NCBI GenBank assembly: GCA_020635795.1
Contig: JACJZD010000002.1
Span: 124,001 to 188,000 of the forward strand
Direction: 5' to 3'
Length of the DNA: 64,000 nt
From: Flavobacteriales bacterium
GTDB lineage: Bacteria; Bacteroidota; Bacteroidia; Flavobacteriales_E; Vicingaceae
Part shown: one piece after another, positions 62,173-64,000 of the stretch
Position numbering within the stretch: position 1 is the first letter of the stretch
Layout: each line of letters starts with the position of its first letter
Translations under genes and position numbers: made by a program
The notes under the pieces: generated by a model
Database searches by the model: none
The model's input: the letters and a program-made list of their open reading frames with translations, nothing else
What the model was told of the DNA's origin: nothing

Positions 62173-64000
62173 ATGAGTTGGATTGAAGATATCATATCAC
62201 CGAAAACCAGAAAATGGGAAGAATTTTATCGTAACAGATGGCAGTACGATAAAGTAGTACGTAGTACTCACGGTGTTAACTGTACTGGTGGTTGCTCATG
62301 GGCAATTCACGTAAAAGACGGAATTGTTGTATGGGAAATGCAACAAATTGATTACCCACAATTTAATAAAGAAATTCCACCTTATGAGCCAAGAGGATGT
62401 CAAAGAGGTATTTCTTACTCGTGGTACTTATATAGCCCAATTAGAGTAAAATACCCAATAATGAGAGGTGCTCTTTTGGATTTATTTAATGCTGAAAAAG
62501 AGGCTGCAGGTGGTGACTTAGTGAAAGCTTGGGAAAATTTACAAAAAGACCCAGTAAAAAGAGCTCGTTATCAAAGAGCAAGAGGTAAAGGTGGATTTAG
62601 AAGAGTAAGATGGGATGATGCTCTTGACTTGATTGCAGCAGCAAATATTTATACTGTTCAAAAATATGGTTCTGACCGTATTATAGGTTTCGCACCAATT
62701 CCTGCAAAAAGTATGTTGAGCTACGCTTCTGGAGCTAGATATATCCAGTTAATGGGTGGTGTTAACTTAAGTTTTTACGATTGGTATTGCGATTTACCAA
62801 ATGCTTTCCCAGAAATTTGGGGCGAGCAAACTGATGTTTGCGAAAGTGCTGACTGGTTTGTATCGAAATTTATTGTGTCGATGGGAGCAAATCTTGGTAT
62901 GACAAGAACACCAGATATTCACTTCTTCTCTGAAGCAAGACACAATGGAACAAAAACGGTTGTAATGTCGCCAGACTTTAGTATGGTAACAAAACACGCT
63001 GATCAATGGATTCCAGTTCATGCTGGTTCTGATGGTGCTTTCTGGATGGCTGTTACTCACGTTATTTTACAAGAGTATCACGTTAATCGTCAAGTTCCTT
63101 ATTTTATTGATTACGTAAAAAGATTTACCGATTGCCCTTTCTTAGTTCGTTTAGATAAAAAAGGAGATGTGGTTACTCCAGGTAGAATGGTTAGAGCCAA
63201 TGAAATGAAACAATATCAAGGCATAACTAACGGAGATTGGAAATTCTTAAACTTTGATACAAAATCTGGTGATTTAGTTGTTCCAAAAGGATCTATGGGT
63301 CAACGTTGGGATGACAATCAAGGTAACTGGAATTTGAAATTCGAAGACAGTGAAACCAACAAAGAATACGACCCTGAATTATCATTCATTGATAAACATG
63401 AAGAAGTAGTTCAAGTAGAATTTGTTGAATATGGGTTAGATAAAAAAGCGTTAAGAGGTGTTCCAGTAAGATATTTAACTTCTGCAACAGGCGAAAAAAT
63501 TCCAGTAGCTACTATCTACGATTTAACCATGGCACAATATGGTGTGGGTAGAGGTTTAGCTGGTGATTATCCAACTTCTTACAATGATAAAGACCAAGCT
63601 TATACTCCAGCATGGCAAGAAATATTTACTGGAATTGGTAGAGATACTGTATTACAATTGGCTAGAGAATGGTCAGATACAGCTGAAATTACTGAAGGTA
63701 AATGTATGGTAATTGTTGGTGCAGCTATTAATCACTGGTTCCATGGTAACTTAATGTATAGAGCTTCAATTATGGCTCAAATGCTTACTGGTTGCAATGG
63801 TAAAAATGGTGGTGGTATGAACCATTACGTTGGACAAGAAAAATTAGCTCCAATGGAGTCTTGGTCAACAATAATGAGTTCTAAAGATTGGGGTACAATT
63901 CCAAGATTACAACAAGGGCCAATATGGCATTACATCAATTCTTCGCAATGGAGATACGATGGAAACCAAAAATATTACAACTCTGTACCAGATAATAAAT
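62173..64000 (+). CDS. narG: Respiratory nitrate reductase alpha subunit, cut by right edge
   Basis: I translated 609 residues from the ATG at 62173 to the window end with no stop. [14 protein letters not shown] (His/Cys ligands of the first cluster), PRGCQRG, and [18 protein letters not shown] with the molybdenum-binding aspartate are all present and close to E. coli NarG. No twin-arginine signal is present, so the enzyme faces the cytoplasm. It reduces nitrate to nitrite with electrons from quinol. narH, narJ and narI should follow outside the window. Confidence 0.96.
   Translation, partial: MSWIEDIISPKTRKWEEFYRNRWQYDKVVRSTHGVNCTGGCSWAIHVKDGIVVWEMQQIDYPQFNKEIPPYEPRGCQRGISYSWYLYSPIRVKYPIMRGALLDLFNAEKEAAGGDLVKAWENLQKDPVKRARYQRARGKGGFRRVRWDDALDLIAAANIYTVQKYGSDRIIGFAPIPAKSMLSYASGARYIQLMGGVNLSFYDWYCDLPNAFPEIWGEQTDVCESADWFVSKFIVSMGANLGMTRTPDIHFFSEARHNGTKTVVMSPDFSMVTKHADQWIPVHAGSDGAFWMAVTHVILQEYHVNRQVPYFIDYVKRFTDCPFLVRLDKKGDVVTPGRMVRANEMKQYQGITNGDWKFLNFDTKSGDLVVPKGSMGQRWDDNQGNWNLKFEDSETNKEYDPELSFIDKHEEVVQVEFVEYGLDKKALRGVPVRYLTSATGEKIPVATIYDLTMAQYGVGRGLAGDYPTSYNDKDQAYTPAWQEIFTGIGRDTVLQLAREWSDTAEITEGKCMVIVGAAINHWFHGNLMYRASIMAQMLTGCNGKNGGGMNHYVGQEKLAPMESWSTIMSSKDWGTIPRLQQGPIWHYINSSQWRYDGNQKYYNSVPDNK

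Overview
The window is AT-rich chromosomal DNA from a member of the Bacteroidota, most likely a Flavobacteriales-type, facultatively anaerobic bacterium. The support is a PorP/SprF-type type IX secretion protein next to a gliding-motility C-terminal-domain protein, a TonB receptor/DUF4249 pair, the DUF6341/DUF6427 pair, DUF6132, promoter -7 elements of the TAnnTTTG kind and the near absence of Shine-Dalgarno sites. No rRNA, tRNA, phage, transposase or CRISPR array was seen.

Layout. 1-10.9 kb: a secreted metalloprotease (cut by the left edge), trmB, a haem-binding protein, an SDR, a lipid A acyltransferase, a glycosyltransferase, dxr, a VWA protein and a GH3-family enzyme. 11.0-15.0 kb: translation genes on the minus strand (rplM-rpsI, rpsB-tsf, pyrH-frr) with clear hairpin terminators. 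15.2-27.8 kb: housekeeping genes (nadD, gmk, yicC, polyprenyl synthase, dnaG, purine nucleoside phosphorylase) with small lipoproteins. 27.8-36.0 kb: DUF4249/TonB receptor, a 1206-residue NtrY-like histidine kinase and a SPASM radical SAM protein. 36.1-41.3 kb: a compact plus-strand persulfide/sulfane-sulfur cluster (ArsR regulator, TauE/SafE permease, persulfide dioxygenase-rhodanese fusion, three further rhodaneses, DUF6132, a MauG/CcpA-type dihaem protein, thioredoxin). 41.3-51.0 kb: MscS, CorA, SPOR protein, T9SS genes, YgiQ, and several unknowns, including a 56-codon gene overlapping the ygiQ stop.

51.1-64 kb is an anaerobic nitrate-respiration island: an FNR-like regulator whose cysteine spacing closely follows E. 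coli FNR, two NarK-type transporters, an outer-membrane porin, a MauG-type dihaem lipoprotein, a hemerythrin-domain protein, moaA, a second Crp/Fnr regulator, a membrane-anchored dihaem cytochrome (NarC-like) and narG (cut by the right edge). Eight copies of one palindrome, ATGAT-N4-ATCA(T/G), lie in front of six of these transcription units. This is the core of the FNR box and is the best evidence that the island is one regulon. In two promoters the palindrome sits at exactly the same distance from an identical TAATTTTA element.

Several families of short palindromic repeats are scattered through the window. Three of them lie in frame inside genes (lpxL-like, dxr, glycosyltransferase), where they add residues to the protein. 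Two larger inverted-repeat elements with the same 17-18 bp ends flank a 4.7-kb stretch.
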